From Chromatiales bacterium (GTDB taxonomy: Bacteria; Pseudomonadota; Gammaproteobacteria; Chromatiales; Chromatiaceae), in NCBI GenBank assembly GCA_024762485.1, contig JANTHH010000188.1, forward strand, positions 1 to 5,259: a stretch of 5,259 bases of DNA, in the 5' to 3' direction. A model generated the notes under the pieces. That model had not been told where the DNA came from and did not search any database. It saw only the letters and a list, made by a program, of their open reading frames with translations. Shown here piece by piece: positions 5,258-5,259 of the stretch (the first letter of the stretch is position 1; each line of letters starts with the position of its first letter). The translations under genes and the position numbers were made by a program.

Positions 5258-5259
5258 GG

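Overview
The window suggests a Gram-negative proteobacterium, most likely a gammaproteobacterium of Pseudomonas type. The solute-binding protein has an ordinary Sec signal peptide and no lipobox, so it is periplasmic. Near the right edge lies a piece of DNA that reads as the 3' end of an initiator-type tRNA followed by a strong intrinsic terminator. The DNA looks moderately GC-rich; I did not count it, and the genus is inference.

Left and centre (1-3846, minus strand): an operon for a carbohydrate or glycerophosphate ABC importer (MalK/UgpC family), transcribed right to left. The order is ATPase (3846-2674), first permease (2681-1707), second permease (1710-814), then the solute-binding protein (747 to beyond base 1, so its C-terminal part is missing). 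The first three genes overlap by 8 and 4 bp, which points to translational coupling. The binding protein follows a 66-bp gap and has its own ribosome binding site. Both permeases carry extra periplasmic segments, each with a pair of cysteines.

Divergent intergenic region (3847-4133): 287 bp between the transporter and a gene on the plus strand. It holds two copies of a 15-bp motif beginning CTGTCACA, and a 26-codon ORF with an excellent Shine-Dalgarno sequence just ahead of the ATPase gene, which has no obvious one of its own. This region probably holds control elements for one or both transcripts.

Right (4134-4934, plus strand): a complete cytoplasmic endonuclease/exonuclease/phosphatase (EEP) fold hydrolase with all the family's catalytic motifs. 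A plausible but unproven joint role is that the importer brings in a phosphodiester or sugar-phosphate compound and the hydrolase cleaves it, as UgpQ serves UgpBAEC.

Right edge (4935-5259): 165 bp without a recognisable gene, then a tRNA 3'-end fragment ending in CCA (5103-5123) with no tRNA body upstream, a terminator (5137-5164), an inverted repeat (5175-5208) and a doubtful partial ORF. The tRNA fragment looks like an attachment-site scar. If so, base ~5100 is the junction between an integrated island on the left, carrying the transporter and hydrolase, and the chromosome on the right.
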